64,000 bases of DNA from Hyaloraphidium curvatum. Its lineage: Eukaryota; Monoblepharomycota; Hyaloraphidiomycetes; Hyaloraphidiales; Hyaloraphidiaceae. Shown here piece by piece: positions 48,857 through 57,785 of the stretch (positions within the stretch are counted from its first letter, which is position 1; each line of letters starts with the position of its first letter). A model generated the notes under the pieces. It made no database searches. It saw nothing but the letters and a program-made list of their open reading frames with translations, and was not told the DNA's origin. The position numbers and the translations under genes were made by a program. The stretch covers positions 186,001 through 250,000 of the forward strand of contig JAIVFI010000002.1 of assembly GCA_025558095.1 (NCBI GenBank). Reading direction: 5' to 3'.

Positions 48857-50893
48857 ATGCGCGGCCTGCGGTGGCTCTGCTCGCGCGGCCTGCCGCTCGG
48901 CGGACTCGTGGTGATCGCGGCCGGCCTCGCTCGGCGGGGCGGCGGGCCGGCGGGGGCGGCGTCGGCCGCGGGGCGGGCATTCGTCACCGCCGCGTGCGGG
49001 GATGCCCCGCCGGACGCCGTCGCCGCGCTGGTCGAGTCCCTCCGACCGTGCGGACTGCTGGTGGTCGTCATCGCCGACCGTGCGGACGCCGCCAACGTGT
49101 CGCGTGCGTGTCCGGACTGCAGCGTCGCGGCGGGGGACGGCGTGGACGAGAGGCGGGGCTGCGTCGATGCGTTCGCCCGAGCGTGGGCGCTACCCTTTTC
49201 CGAAGTCGCATACTTTGCACCGAATGCGCTGGCGGTGAAGGTGACGGGGCCCGACGGAGCCTGCGGCCTGCTGGGCGACGCAGCCCTCGCCCGCCTGCCC
49301 GTCAATGCTGTGCTCGCCGCGGGCGGGCCGCTGGACGGCGATGCGCCGGACCCGTCGGTCGTGGTGCTGCGGCCACACGTCCGGACTGCTGCGGCCATCA
49401 AGGAATGGGCGGACGCAACCCCGCACGCGTCCCCCGCCGAGCTGCTCGCCGCCTTCTTCTCCCCCGGCGACCAATCGCCTAACAGCCAGTCGCCGAAGCC
49501 TGGCAAATGGTTCCGCCTGCCCCGAACGTCCAACGTGCAGACATCGATGGCCCGCCTGCCCGGCTATCCCGCGCTGGCGGACCGCGCGGCAGTGCTCGTC
49601 TTCGACGGCCCCGCACGGCCATGGGACTTCTTCCGGACCGCCTCCCCGCGCTGGCGCGACTCGTTCGACCCCGCAGCCTGGTGGGCGTGGCAGCGGGCCG
49701 CCAACGCCGCCCGCGCGAGGGCCGGGCTCCTCGGGGACGGCCAGGCGGCGCGCTGGGCTGGCAGGCAGGCGAGCTGCAACGCGCTATTCGGGCAGACCGG
49801 CGGCGCCGACCCCGGCAACGGTGCAGCAGCCACAATGGGGCTCCTTCCGTGGCCGGTCTCCCGTACCCTGCTCCCCCCGCCTCCCGGCTCACGCGGCGGC
49901 AAGCTCGCCGTGCTCCTCGCCACCTTTGATCGCGCCCTGGACACGGTCGCCCTCCTCCTGCGGCACTACGCTGCCAGCCCCGCCGTCTCGGCCGTCTACC
50001 TCCTCTGGCTGAACCCATCCACCGCCGGCCGCATCGCCGCCCTCCCCCCCGGCTGGCCGCATCGCACCCCCACACCTCCCCCCGGCATGGCCCCCATTAC
50101 CGTCGTCCCCGCCCCCCGGGACTCCCTCAACGCGCGCTTCCACCCCCTCCCCTCCCTCCCCTCCTCCTCCATCCTCGTCGCCGACGACGACATGCTCCCC
50201 TCCCACGCGGCCCTGGACCTCCTCCGCCGCGTGCACCTCCTCGACCCGGACCGCCCGGCGTCGTTCCACGCGCGGGGCCACGCGAGGGGCCACGACGGGT
50301 ACCCGAAGTACCTTGCCGGGGCGCACGAGATGCGCGGGTACTCGCTCGCCCTGACCAAGCTCATGGCCGCCCCCGCGGACCTGCTCTTTGCCTACTCGTG
50401 CATGCTCCCCGACGCCGTGCACGCCTTGGTGGACCGCGAGGCGAACTGCGAGGACGTCGCGGCGGGGTTCCTCGCATCGGGCACCTCGGGCAAGCCGCCC
50501 CTCCTGGCGTGGCCGAGGGACGTGGCGGTGCGGTGCGCGCCGCTCGCGCCCGGGGAGGACCCGGGCACGCCGGAGGGGAAGAAGGCCTACTTCGACGCCG
50601 GCTACCTGGACGGGGGCTACTTCTTCCGCGGCGCCGACGGGCCCGCGACGAGGCTGGGGTGCAGGGCCGAGGCGGCGGTGCACGATTTCGGGAGCAGGGG
50701 AGGAGGGCTGTCGTCCAAGCCGGGTCACTTTGCCGCGCGGGCGAGGTGCCTGGCGGAGCTGGAGGGGGTGTTTGGCGACGCGCTGGTCACCGCACGGGAG
50801 ACAGTGGGAGAGTTCAGGGGGCTGCCACCCGTCGGAGGCGGGGGAATGGAGGACCTGGCCGAGGCGAGGGAGCTCGTGCGCGGGCCCGGCTGA
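48857..50893 (+). CDS. Golgi glycosyltransferase with GT64 (exostosin-like) C-terminal domain, copy 1
   Basis: Intronless 678-residue type II protein with an N-terminal anchor (LPLGGLVVIAAGLA). The first half, from FVTAACGDAPPDAVAALV to FDGPARPWDFF, looks like a degenerate GT8-type domain (strand 1 and the H/FxGP-x-x-PW end are visible, but a clear DXD is not). The second half is GT64-type: LAVLLATFDRALDTVALLLRHY, VVPAPRDSLNARFHPLP, the DXD site SILVADDDMLPSHAALDLL, ALTKLMAAPADLLFAYSCML and NCEDVAAGFLAS. GT64 enzymes transfer N-acetylhexosamine or mannose to glycans. Copy 2 lies tail to tail, 69 bases away; the two agree throughout but differ in length in the C-terminal third. Donor unknown. 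Confidence 0.85.
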   Translation: MRGLRWLCSRGLPLGGLVVIAAGLARRGGGPAGAASAAGRAFVTAACGDAPPDAVAALVESLRPCGLLVVVIADRADAANVSRACPDCSVAAGDGVDERRGCVDAFARAWALPFSEVAYFAPNALAVKVTGPDGACGLLGDAALARLPVNAVLAAGGPLDGDAPDPSVVVLRPHVRTAAAIKEWADATPHASPAELLAAFFSPGDQSPNSQSPKPGKWFRLPRTSNVQTSMARLPGYPALADRAAVLVFDGPARPWDFFRTASPRWRDSFDPAAWWAWQRAANAARARAGLLGDGQAARWAGRQASCNALFGQTGGADPGNGAAATMGLLPWPVSRTLLPPPPGSRGGKLAVLLATFDRALDTVALLLRHYAASPAVSAVYLLWLNPSTAGRIAALPPGWPHRTPTPPPGMAPITVVPAPRDSLNARFHPLPSLPSSSILVADDDMLPSHAALDLLRRVHLLDPDRPASFHARGHARGHDGYPKYLAGAHEMRGYSLALTKLMAAPADLLFAYSCMLPDAVHALVDREANCEDVAAGFLASGTSGKPPLLAWPRDVAVRCAPLAPGEDPGTPEGKKAYFDAGYLDGGYFFRGADGPATRLGCRAEAAVHDFGSRGGGLSSKPGHFAARARCLAELEGVFGDALVTARETVGEFRGLPPVGGGGMEDLAEARELVRGPG

Positions 50894-50962
50894 TCGGAGC
50901 ACATTCACCGGAGCAGCGTACCCGATCGGCGGGAAGCCTCCATTGTACCACACGCCACGACG

Positions 50963-52858
50963 CTACTGCACCAGCAGCCCGCTCGCCCCCATCTTGCCCA
51001 CACCCCCCGCCAGCATCGGCCCCCCCGCCCAGTCCCCCGCGACCCCCTTGCCCGTCCGCAGCACGTTCCCAAACACCCCCTCCAGCTCCGCCAGGCATCC
51101 CTCCCTGACCTCCATGTGGCTCTTCTTCCCTGACACCCCTTTCGGCCCGCCGTGGTCCTCGATCGCGGGGCGCGGGCCGCACCGCAATTCGGTGCCGTCC
51201 GGGGCGCGCATGAGCACGGGGAGGTAGCTGTCCCCCTCGTCGCGGGTCATCGGCCCCGCATGCGCGGGCGCGCACCGCCACGCACCGGGCGGATCGGGCG
51301 GCCACACGGCGAGCGGGGCGCGGCCCGCCGCGCCCGAGAGCAGGAAGTTGGCGGCCAGGTCCTCGCAGTTCTTTGCCCGCTCCGCCACGGCGCGCGCGGG
51401 AAAGGGGAGCGCGCACGAGTGGAGGAAGAGGAGGTCCGAGGGCGCCGCCATGGCCTTTGTGAGCACCATCGAGTAGCCCTCCCCGAGATCGGCCCGCGTC
51501 CACTTGTACGACCACCCGCCCTCCTTCCCGCGCACGGCATGGCGGGGGTAGTACCCCGCCAGCCTGTCTCCATCCGCGCGCCAAGCGCGGAGCAGCGCGC
51601 TCACTGCCCCGTGGGAGAGGAGCATGTCGTCGTCGAGCACGAGGATGCCGCGGGGAAGTGAGGGCAGGGGGAGGAAGCGGTCGTTGAACGAGTCCCTCGA
51701 CGGGGGGACCACGTGCACGGATGCCTGCTTTCGGCCGTTGCGGGGGTGGAGGTGGAACGGCCAATGGGGGGGTAGCGACCGTGCGGCGTCCTGCGTGCGG
51801 TTGTCCAGCCACAGGAGGTAAACGGATTCGGCGTCGGGGTGCAGGGCGTAATGCCGCACGAGGAGCGCGACTTCCTCCAGGGGGCGGGAGAAGGTGCTGA
51901 TGAGGAAGGCGGCGCGGGCTTCGGCGTCGTCCGAGTCGGGGGAGGGGGGCACGAAGGAGGCGGGAAACGGCCAGCTCGGCGGGTCGGTGCCCGCCGAGGG
52001 GGTTGGGAGGCCGAAGAGCGCGTCGCACCGCGGCCGCACGGCGTCCCAATCCGCCGCTTCCTCGCGAGAGACCAGGCCCGCGGCCAGCCGCGAGGCGTGC
52101 AGGGTGCGCCGCCAGAGCCACCACGCAGCGGGGTCGAACGACTCCCGCCAGCGCAGCTTTTCCCGGCGCGGCCCGGCGCGGAAGAAGTCCCAGGGCCGGG
52201 AGGGCCCGTCAAAGTGCAGCACCGCCGCGCGGGGGGCGAGAGATTTGTAGGCGGGCAGGCGGGCCAGGGACGCGCGCACGTGGAAGCGCTGCGGCAGGCG
52301 GAGCCAGGTGCCCGGCGCCGACGCGTTGCCCGCGGCAAAGTACCCGGCCAGGAGGTCCGCGAAAGGGGCCGAGGGGGTTTCCGCTGCCCGCCGCACCAGC
52401 GCGTCGCGGACTGCCGGATCGGGGCGCAAAACAAGCACGCCGGGGTCGATCGCATCGCCGTCGCCCGGCAGCGAGGTCGCGAAAAGCGCGTTCCGCGGGG
52501 CATTATTGCCAAAATCCAACAGCTCGCAGGCGGCGGGCCGTGCCAACGCGCCGGCGGGAAGCAGCGCGACGGAGCGGTGTGCGAGCCCCCACGCGTCCAG
52601 CGCCGCGCGCCCGCAGTCCGCGCCCCCTTCCGGCCGCAGCATGACGAGCGGGGCATTACACGAGCGCAGGGAGTGTTGCAGCGCCGCCAGCGGGTCGTCG
52701 TCGCCCGGCCCGCAACGCACCGCCGCGAACGCGGAACGGCCTGCTGGAGCGCCCCGCGGCGACCCGGACGCGTCGGGACTCGCCAGCCGCAGCGCCCAGA
52801 ACGCGCAGAAAAAAAGGACCAGTGCGGACGCGGCCAAGCGCGACCGCGTGCCCGCCAT
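50963..52858 (-). CDS. Golgi glycosyltransferase with GT64 (exostosin-like) C-terminal domain, copy 2
   Basis: Intronless 631-residue paralogue of copy 1, in inverted orientation. Anchor: LAASALVLFFCAFWALRLA. The shared first half includes ASLARLPAYKSLAPRAAVLHF and GPSRPWDFFRAGP, followed by RWRESFDPAAWWLW, nearly the same words as copy 1. GT64 motifs: AFLISTFSRPLEEVALLVRHY, VVPPSRDSFNDRFLPLP, DXD in ILVLDDDMLLSHGAVSALL, MVLTKAMAAPSDLLFLHSCAL and NCEDLAANFLLSG. The copy is clearly functional by motif content. Start ATG 52858 sits directly before the anchor; an ATG 48 bases upstream is possible. Its start is 93 bases from the stop of the GT25-like gene in the same direction. The pair arose by inverted duplication and has since diverged considerably. 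Confidence 0.85.
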   Translation of the reverse strand: MAGTRSRLAASALVLFFCAFWALRLASPDASGSPRGAPAGRSAFAAVRCGPGDDDPLAALQHSLRSCNAPLVMLRPEGGADCGRAALDAWGLAHRSVALLPAGALARPAACELLDFGNNAPRNALFATSLPGDGDAIDPGVLVLRPDPAVRDALVRRAAETPSAPFADLLAGYFAAGNASAPGTWLRLPQRFHVRASLARLPAYKSLAPRAAVLHFDGPSRPWDFFRAGPRREKLRWRESFDPAAWWLWRRTLHASRLAAGLVSREEAADWDAVRPRCDALFGLPTPSAGTDPPSWPFPASFVPPSPDSDDAEARAAFLISTFSRPLEEVALLVRHYALHPDAESVYLLWLDNRTQDAARSLPPHWPFHLHPRNGRKQASVHVVPPSRDSFNDRFLPLPSLPRGILVLDDDMLLSHGAVSALLRAWRADGDRLAGYYPRHAVRGKEGGWSYKWTRADLGEGYSMVLTKAMAAPSDLLFLHSCALPFPARAVAERAKNCEDLAANFLLSGAAGRAPLAVWPPDPPGAWRCAPAHAGPMTRDEGDSYLPVLMRAPDGTELRCGPRPAIEDHGGPKGVSGKKSHMEVREGCLAELEGVFGNVLRTGKGVAGDWAGGPMLAGGVGKMGASGLLVQ

Positions 52859-52951
52859 CCGCGCAGGAGCGGGACTACGGTTCGCCCAGCCCGCCCAGAG
52901 TGCCAAGGGATCAAGATTCGTCGCCGATCAGCAGCCTCGCGTACAGCGAAT

Positions 52952-54247
52952 CTACGCGATGCCGGCGCCCGCTGCCTTCTTCCCGCGACCATCAGCCCGG
53001 GACCGGGCGCGATCGGTCCACACGCGCGACCCGGGCTGCCGATCCCGCTCGACCACGGTCCCGGACACCGCTGCCGGCGCAGGAACGAGCTCTCCGCCGC
53101 CGAGCCGGGGGACAAAGCTGCACGCGGGGAGCGCGTCCGCTCCCGAAGCGCGCCGAGACCAGGTCCATGCCTTGCATCGGGGCCAGTCCGACGCGCACGC
53201 TGCGGCGCACGCGTCCGGCGAGGCCTCGGGGCCCAGGTAGTCCGGCACAGAGGCCGCGCGCCTGACGGCGGCTTCGTATGCCACTCCGTCCGTCCTCCCT
53301 CCCTGCACGACCTCCGTCCCCGCCTCGGCACCGCGCCGGTATCCGCCGAGCGAGAAGGCGAACCAGTCCCTCTCGACGCCGTTCAGCGTCGTCCTCACCG
53401 CGGCCGACATCGCGACCGTGTGGTTCAGGGTCGACCCCGGGTATGGATCCGTGGCCACCAGCGCCGGCCAGAGCGCATGGCACCGTCCCGGGAACGCCTT
53501 GAGCACGGCCTCGAACCCGCCGACGTCCAGGGGCTCCCTGCCCGCCGCCATCCCCGCGGAGGCGGCTGCCGCGGCGCCGCGGCGGAAGCCGACGGCGTGG
53601 GCGCCGAACACGCGGGCGGGCTGCACGAGGCCGCGCTCGGCGGCGAGGGTGGCGTTGATTCCCGGGTCGTGCATCAGCGTCGCGCCGAGCCAGATGGCCT
53701 GCCAGTCCGCGGGCACGCGGCGCACGGAGGCGTCGAAGGCGCGGGGAAAGTCGGCGTGGAGCACCGCGTCGTCCTCCAATATGAGCACGCTCGGCCCGTC
53801 CGGGGTCGAGACAGTGGCGTTCCCCACGGCGCCGAGCAGCCATCTCATGGAAGCCCACAGCGCCCACACGCCCGGCGTCCGTTCCTTTTCCGCGGCCATC
53901 TCGCCGCAGCGTTCCCGCGCCTCCGGATCGGTGAGGCCGTCGCGGGCGGCGATCACCGCGTGCGGGGCCCCCAAGGCGGAAAGCTGCGCCGAGACGGCGA
54001 GCGCCCGCCGGGACAGCCGATCAAGTCCGATCACGAGGACCAGATCGAAGACGTGCCCCAAAGTGCAGACTTCTGGCGGCCGAGGGCATCCTGCCGCGGC
54101 GGGATGGGGGACGGCGCGGAGAAGGGACGGCACGCGGTCCAGAGGCACGAATCCCGGCTGCATGGTGCCGCCCCGCGACGACAGCAGGTCCGCAACAAAC
54201 AGGACGGCCGCGACGAGGACCGCGGCGCGCCGGAAGCCGCGGCGCAT
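52952..54247 (-). CDS. GT25-like glycosyltransferase with PAN-like C-terminal module
   Basis: Intronless 431-residue type II protein. Anchor: RRAAVLVAAVLFVADLLSS. The GT25 domain shows VIGLDRLSRRALAVSAQLSAL (the I-x-L-x-R-R opening), GVWALWASMRWLL, the DXD site SVLILEDDAVLHADF, WQAIWLGATLMH and AHAVGFRRGAAAA. GT25 members add galactose to hydroxylysine collagen or sugars to bacterial lipopolysaccharide. The last 90 residues differ: SPDACAAACASDWPRCKAWTW, then ACSFVPRLGG with four Cys, resemble a PAN/apple module, a carbohydrate- or protein-binding fold. The C-terminal tail is Arg-rich. It is divergent from the GT34-like gene, with only 55 bases between ATGs, so both may share control elements. 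Confidence 0.82.
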   Translation of the reverse strand: MRRGFRRAAVLVAAVLFVADLLSSRGGTMQPGFVPLDRVPSLLRAVPHPAAAGCPRPPEVCTLGHVFDLVLVIGLDRLSRRALAVSAQLSALGAPHAVIAARDGLTDPEARERCGEMAAEKERTPGVWALWASMRWLLGAVGNATVSTPDGPSVLILEDDAVLHADFPRAFDASVRRVPADWQAIWLGATLMHDPGINATLAAERGLVQPARVFGAHAVGFRRGAAAAASAGMAAGREPLDVGGFEAVLKAFPGRCHALWPALVATDPYPGSTLNHTVAMSAAVRTTLNGVERDWFAFSLGGYRRGAEAGTEVVQGGRTDGVAYEAAVRRAASVPDYLGPEASPDACAAACASDWPRCKAWTWSRRASGADALPACSFVPRLGGGELVPAPAAVSGTVVERDRQPGSRVWTDRARSRADGRGKKAAGAGIA

Positions 54248-54302
54248 GCCGGCATCCAGGGGATTTCAAGGGATTGCGGGACGGCCGACGCGTCGAATTA
54301 GG

Positions 54303-55352
54303 ATGGGCGTCCCATTGCCGCGGCCCGGGGTGCGCCTCGTGGCGCCGGTTGTGCTGGTGGCGCTGCTCGCGTACCGGCGGTGGGACGATTGGGAGCCGCC
54401 CGCCGCGCCGCCGCGGAACCCACGCGTCGCAATCGTCACGGCCTTTGTCGGAACGGCGTTGGCGCCGCTGGCCGCAGTCTCGCGCCCGTTCAAGGAGCGC
54501 CACGCGGCCCGCAACGACTACTCGCTGTTTGACGCGGCGTCGCCGTCCTTCGCCTCCGAGTTCGGCCCCGACGCGTCCGCCTTCGAGCCGCCCCCTCCCT
54601 CGGCCGCCTCGACGATGGAAGGGCTGGACGCCATCTACGCAGCCCGCCGGCGCATTAAATTGCGTTCCCTGCGCGCCGTCCTGGCCTCGGGCCGGTTCGA
54701 CTGGGTCGCCTGGACCGACGCCGACCACGCCTTCCTCAAACCCTCCTTCTCCTTTTCCGCCGCCGGGCTGCTCGACCCCCGCTGGGACCTCGTCCTCCCC
54801 TCCGCCTCGCACCATTCCGCAAAATGGCACGGCATCCCCAACCTCGGCTTCACCCTCCTCCGCCGCGACCCTTGGACCCTCTCCCTCCTCGACGCCCTCC
54901 TCGACATGTCCTCCCGCCCGTGCAACCGCACCGCGCTCGCCGGCACCCGCGCCAACGGCTGGCTCGAACTGTGCACGCAAGAGGGGAGGTACTGGCTCGG
55001 CGACCAGGGCCTGCTAATGGCGTACCTCGCGCTGCACCCCGGGGAAGCGTGCCGCGCGAGGAGGATACCCATCCGCGCGGCGGGGGGGCTGTGGCCCTGC
55101 GTGAAGCCCGGGGATCCGGCCGTGCATTTCGCGGGGGCAAAGGATCCGGGGAAGGCGGTGCGGATGCTGCACGCGCTCGATGCGCACGCGCGGAGGGATC
55201 CGGAGGGGGGTGTGCCGGGTGGGGGGGCGGGGGAGATGGGGGAGGCCAAGGCAGCGTGGGAAAAGGGGGAGTGCGAGGGGGCGGAGGACACTTCCGAGGT
55301 GCGGGCGAGGATGGAGGCGGATTGGCCGCCGTGCGACGGACGGAGACGATAG
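54303..55352 (+). CDS. GT34-like (GMA12/MNN10 type) glycosyltransferase
   Basis: Intronless 349-residue type II protein with a short anchor (RLVAPVVLVALLAYRRW). Blocks: VAIVTAFVGTALAPL, FKERHAARNDYSLF, AARRRIKLRSLRAVLASG, the DXD site FDWVAWTDADHAFLKP, WDLVLPSASHHSAKWHGIPNLG and YWLGDQGLLMAYLA. A final HFAG motif completes it. This order (K-x-x-Y-A-x-x-H-like start, W-x-D-x-D, N-x-G-x-F-x-L, DQ, H-F-x-G) is that of family GT34 alpha-galactosyl- and alpha-mannosyltransferases acting on N- and O-glycans in the fungal Golgi. The C-terminal 60 residues are Gly/Glu-rich and probably not part of the fold. The convergent next gene ends 87 bases away. Confidence 0.82.
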   Translation: MGVPLPRPGVRLVAPVVLVALLAYRRWDDWEPPAAPPRNPRVAIVTAFVGTALAPLAAVSRPFKERHAARNDYSLFDAASPSFASEFGPDASAFEPPPPSAASTMEGLDAIYAARRRIKLRSLRAVLASGRFDWVAWTDADHAFLKPSFSFSAAGLLDPRWDLVLPSASHHSAKWHGIPNLGFTLLRRDPWTLSLLDALLDMSSRPCNRTALAGTRANGWLELCTQEGRYWLGDQGLLMAYLALHPGEACRARRIPIRAAGGLWPCVKPGDPAVHFAGAKDPGKAVRMLHALDAHARRDPEGGVPGGGAGEMGEAKAAWEKGECEGAEDTSEVRARMEADWPPCDGRRR

Positions 55353-55439
55353 TGTGTCACAATAAGCGGGCCGGGCAACCCGCTTCTTTTGGCCGGCCCG
55401 ATCTTCCACGGCCGAGCAATCGCCGTCATGCCCGCTTGC

Positions 55440-56099
55440 CTAGAGGCTGGCGGTTCCGGTGTCCCCCGCCTGCTGCGGCGCGAACGGATCGCCCTCCCCC
55501 CCCGTATGGCACACGCACAGGAAGTACTTGCACACCAGGCAGTTTGCGCACCAGGTCGGGTACCTCCTCGCCACATCCAGCGCCGCCTCGATGTCCGGAT
55601 GCAAATAGAGCACCGCGACGCCGGCAACGGAAACCCCGGCACCCTCCAGCGCCCCCAGCACCGCGTGCACCTGCGCGCCCCCTCCGATCCACTCGTCGAC
55701 CACGAGCGCGCGGGTGCCGCGGGGCAGCAGGTCCGCGCGCATCTCGAAGGACTTGCGCGCGCCGTCGTAGTCGTCGAACTCGGCCGAGCGCAACAATCGG
55801 GACGCGTCGAGGGGGAGCTTGCCGGCCTTGCGGGCGACCACCAGGCCGCGTCCAGCACGGGCTGCGACGGCGCCCCCCAGCACGAATCCCAGAGCGTCGA
55901 GGGCGACGACGGCGTCGAACTCCTCCTGCGGGAACCGCGCCAATATCGCGCCGCACAGGTCCGCGAGCGCCGACGCGTCGGCAAAGACTGGCGAAACGTC
56001 GTACCGCGGCCGCGCGGATTGGTCGACCAGGCGCAGAGGGCCGGAGCGCGATTCAGGCCGCGGCGTGGCGAGGATGTCGAGGACGGCGGGCGGGGCCAT
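55440..56099 (-). CDS. Adenine/xanthine phosphoribosyltransferase-like protein
   Basis: Intronless 219-residue protein. The PRPP-binding loop is TRALVVDEWIGGGAQVHAV (hydrophobic strand, two acidic residues, then G-rich loop), as in type I phosphoribosyltransferases of the adenine/xanthine group. The upstream hood and core regions read DVSPVFADASALADLCGAIL, FDAVVALDALGFVLGGAVAA and LVVARKAGKLP, the last being the V-x-x-RK-x-G-K-L-P block of APRT. A C-terminal Cys group (CANCLVCKYFLCVC) after the catalytic domain is unusual and could bind metal or be mostly disordered. Purine salvage is likely, but APRT normally reads F-x-x-RK-x-x-K-L-P, so the base accepted is uncertain. The ATG at 56099 places the conserved start close to the N terminus. 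Confidence 0.8.
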   Translation of the reverse strand: MAPPAVLDILATPRPESRSGPLRLVDQSARPRYDVSPVFADASALADLCGAILARFPQEEFDAVVALDALGFVLGGAVAARAGRGLVVARKAGKLPLDASRLLRSAEFDDYDGARKSFEMRADLLPRGTRALVVDEWIGGGAQVHAVLGALEGAGVSVAGVAVLYLHPDIEAALDVARRYPTWCANCLVCKYFLCVCHTGGEGDPFAPQQAGDTGTASL

Positions 56100-56366
56100 C
56101 GCCGGCGTGCGGGATGGCACCAAGAGAGCTCGAGCGCGCGAACGAACCCCATGCTGTGCCCCTCCGGCGAATCGCGGACGGGCACCAGGATCATCCATAG
56201 AGGCTCGGAAGCTTGCTCAGACGCCGCTTAGTCGTGTCCAGGGGTCGCCAAGTCTGCGCGAGGGACGAGGCGGCGGCAAAACCACAGCTCGTCCCCACCG
56301 AGTTTCTTGCGAGTGCCCGCCCGCAACGCCCACTTCTGCATCGCCCCGGCGGCGCCTCCCCTCGCC

Positions 56367-57785
56367 ATGGTCAGCGCGGCAACAGCATTCGATCTTATCG
56401 ACACGGACAATGACGGTGAGCGCGCGCGCCGCGCCGCCGCCACCCGGGGCGCCAAGATGCCCCGCCGCAGGGACACTTTCTGTCGACGAGTTTGTCTCGG
56501 CTGGCCTGCTGGCCTTCAAGGGGCTCAACGAGGACGGGCTGCGCGAGATGTTCCGCGCCGCAGACGGGGACGGCTCGGGCTCGCTTAGCCGCGACGAGTT
56601 CGTCCGGCTCGCCGCGGACTACGAGGCGGCGCAAGGCGGCGGCGCGGGGTTCGCGAACGGGTTCACGGCGCTCGCGGACCTGCCCAACGTGTTTGCCTCG
56701 CTGGACCGCGACCGCAACGGAACGCTGGACCTGGAGGAATTCTGCACGGCCCTGCGGCTCTTCAACTGCTCCGAGACCGACGCCGAGATGGAGGCCATGT
56801 TCCGCGCCGCGGACGAGGACGGTTCCGGAACGGTGACCTACGCCGAGTTTGCCAAGCTCGTCCGCGGGTCATCGGTGGTCAAGAAGCTGTCGCAGAAGGT
56901 GGTCGCGAGCAACGTGGAGCTGGAGGCGGTGCACCGCAGCATGGCGGCCTGCGAGAGCGTGATCGATCCCCTCGCTATGGACGTGCTCCGGTTCTGGTTT
57001 CCGCCCACGCTGTCGGAGTGCCTGAATCTGTGGTGCGTGGTTCCGTCGCGATTCTGATCGATCCCGTGATCCTAACGCAGCGTGGGCTCAACGTCACCAG
57101 GTTCGGGAAGGACCCCGAGACGGACAAAACCATCGAGCAGCGGTTCGGCAGCGCCGTCCGCGACGCGCGCGTCGGCAAGCTGGACTCGTGGATCAACTCG
57201 CCCCTGGAGACCGTCGCCCTCCTCATCCTCCTCGACCAGTTCTCCCGCAACATCTTCCGCCACTCCGCCGAGACCTTCAGCTGCGACCCGATGGCGCTCA
57301 GCGTCGTCACCCGCTCCCTGTACTACGGCTATCCCAGCAAGATGTCCAAGCTCGAGGCCGTCTTCTTCGCCCTCGTACTGACTCATTCGGAGAACCTTCA
57401 TCATCAGCAGCTCTGCATCGAGATGTGGGAGGGCATCGTGGCCGCGCTGCCGAAGGACGACCCGCTCCGGAAGTTCGACACGATCTTTCTGAAGCACCTC
57501 CAGGTGATCGAGCGGTTCGGGAGGTTCCCGCACCGCAACGAGGTGCTCGGCCGGGACAGCACCGCGGAAGAGGTCGAGTTCCTCGGGGATCCTTCTTACC
57601 GGTGCGTTACCGGCCGCTCGGCGCGAGAACGACGTGGCTGAGCCCGCACAAGGTTTGACCTCCCGATGAAAGCGGACGGGCGAGGATTCCAGGAGACGCA
57701 AACGTTCAACGACACGGCCAAGAAGCGCAAGTTGAAGGAAATGGTCGATGCCGCGCAACTGGATGGCCCGGATGGAGCTGATTGA
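56367..57785 (+). CDS. EF-hand (calmodulin-like) domain fused to DUF924
   Basis: Four exons (introns 56416-56470, 57033-57100, 57602-57652; 51-68 bases) encode 414 residues. The N-terminal 170 residues hold four EF-hands with calcium loops DTDNDGTLSVDE (first loop split by an intron), DGDGSGSLSRDE, DRDRNGTLDLEE and DEDGSGTVTYAE, all with acceptable ligands. Then follows DUF924: MDVLRFWFPPTLSE, the splice NLW-FGKDPETD, LILLDQFSRNIFRHSAE, FALVLTHSENLHHQQLC and ERFGRFPHRNEVLGRDSTAEEVEFLGD. DUF924 is a bacterial and eukaryotic family of unknown activity. The fusion suggests calcium control of that activity. No targeting signal. The first exon is only 49 bases; its donor GTGAGC and the acceptor CCGCAG reconstruct the first EF-hand exactly. 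Confidence 0.88.

Noticed and set aside
51839-54301. An 820-codon open frame on the plus strand
   Set aside because: It runs antisense to the GT64-type copy 2 and the GT25-like gene, whose strands carry clear motifs. GC-rich codons leave the opposite strand open; its text is Arg/Gly/Ala-rich and lacks domains.
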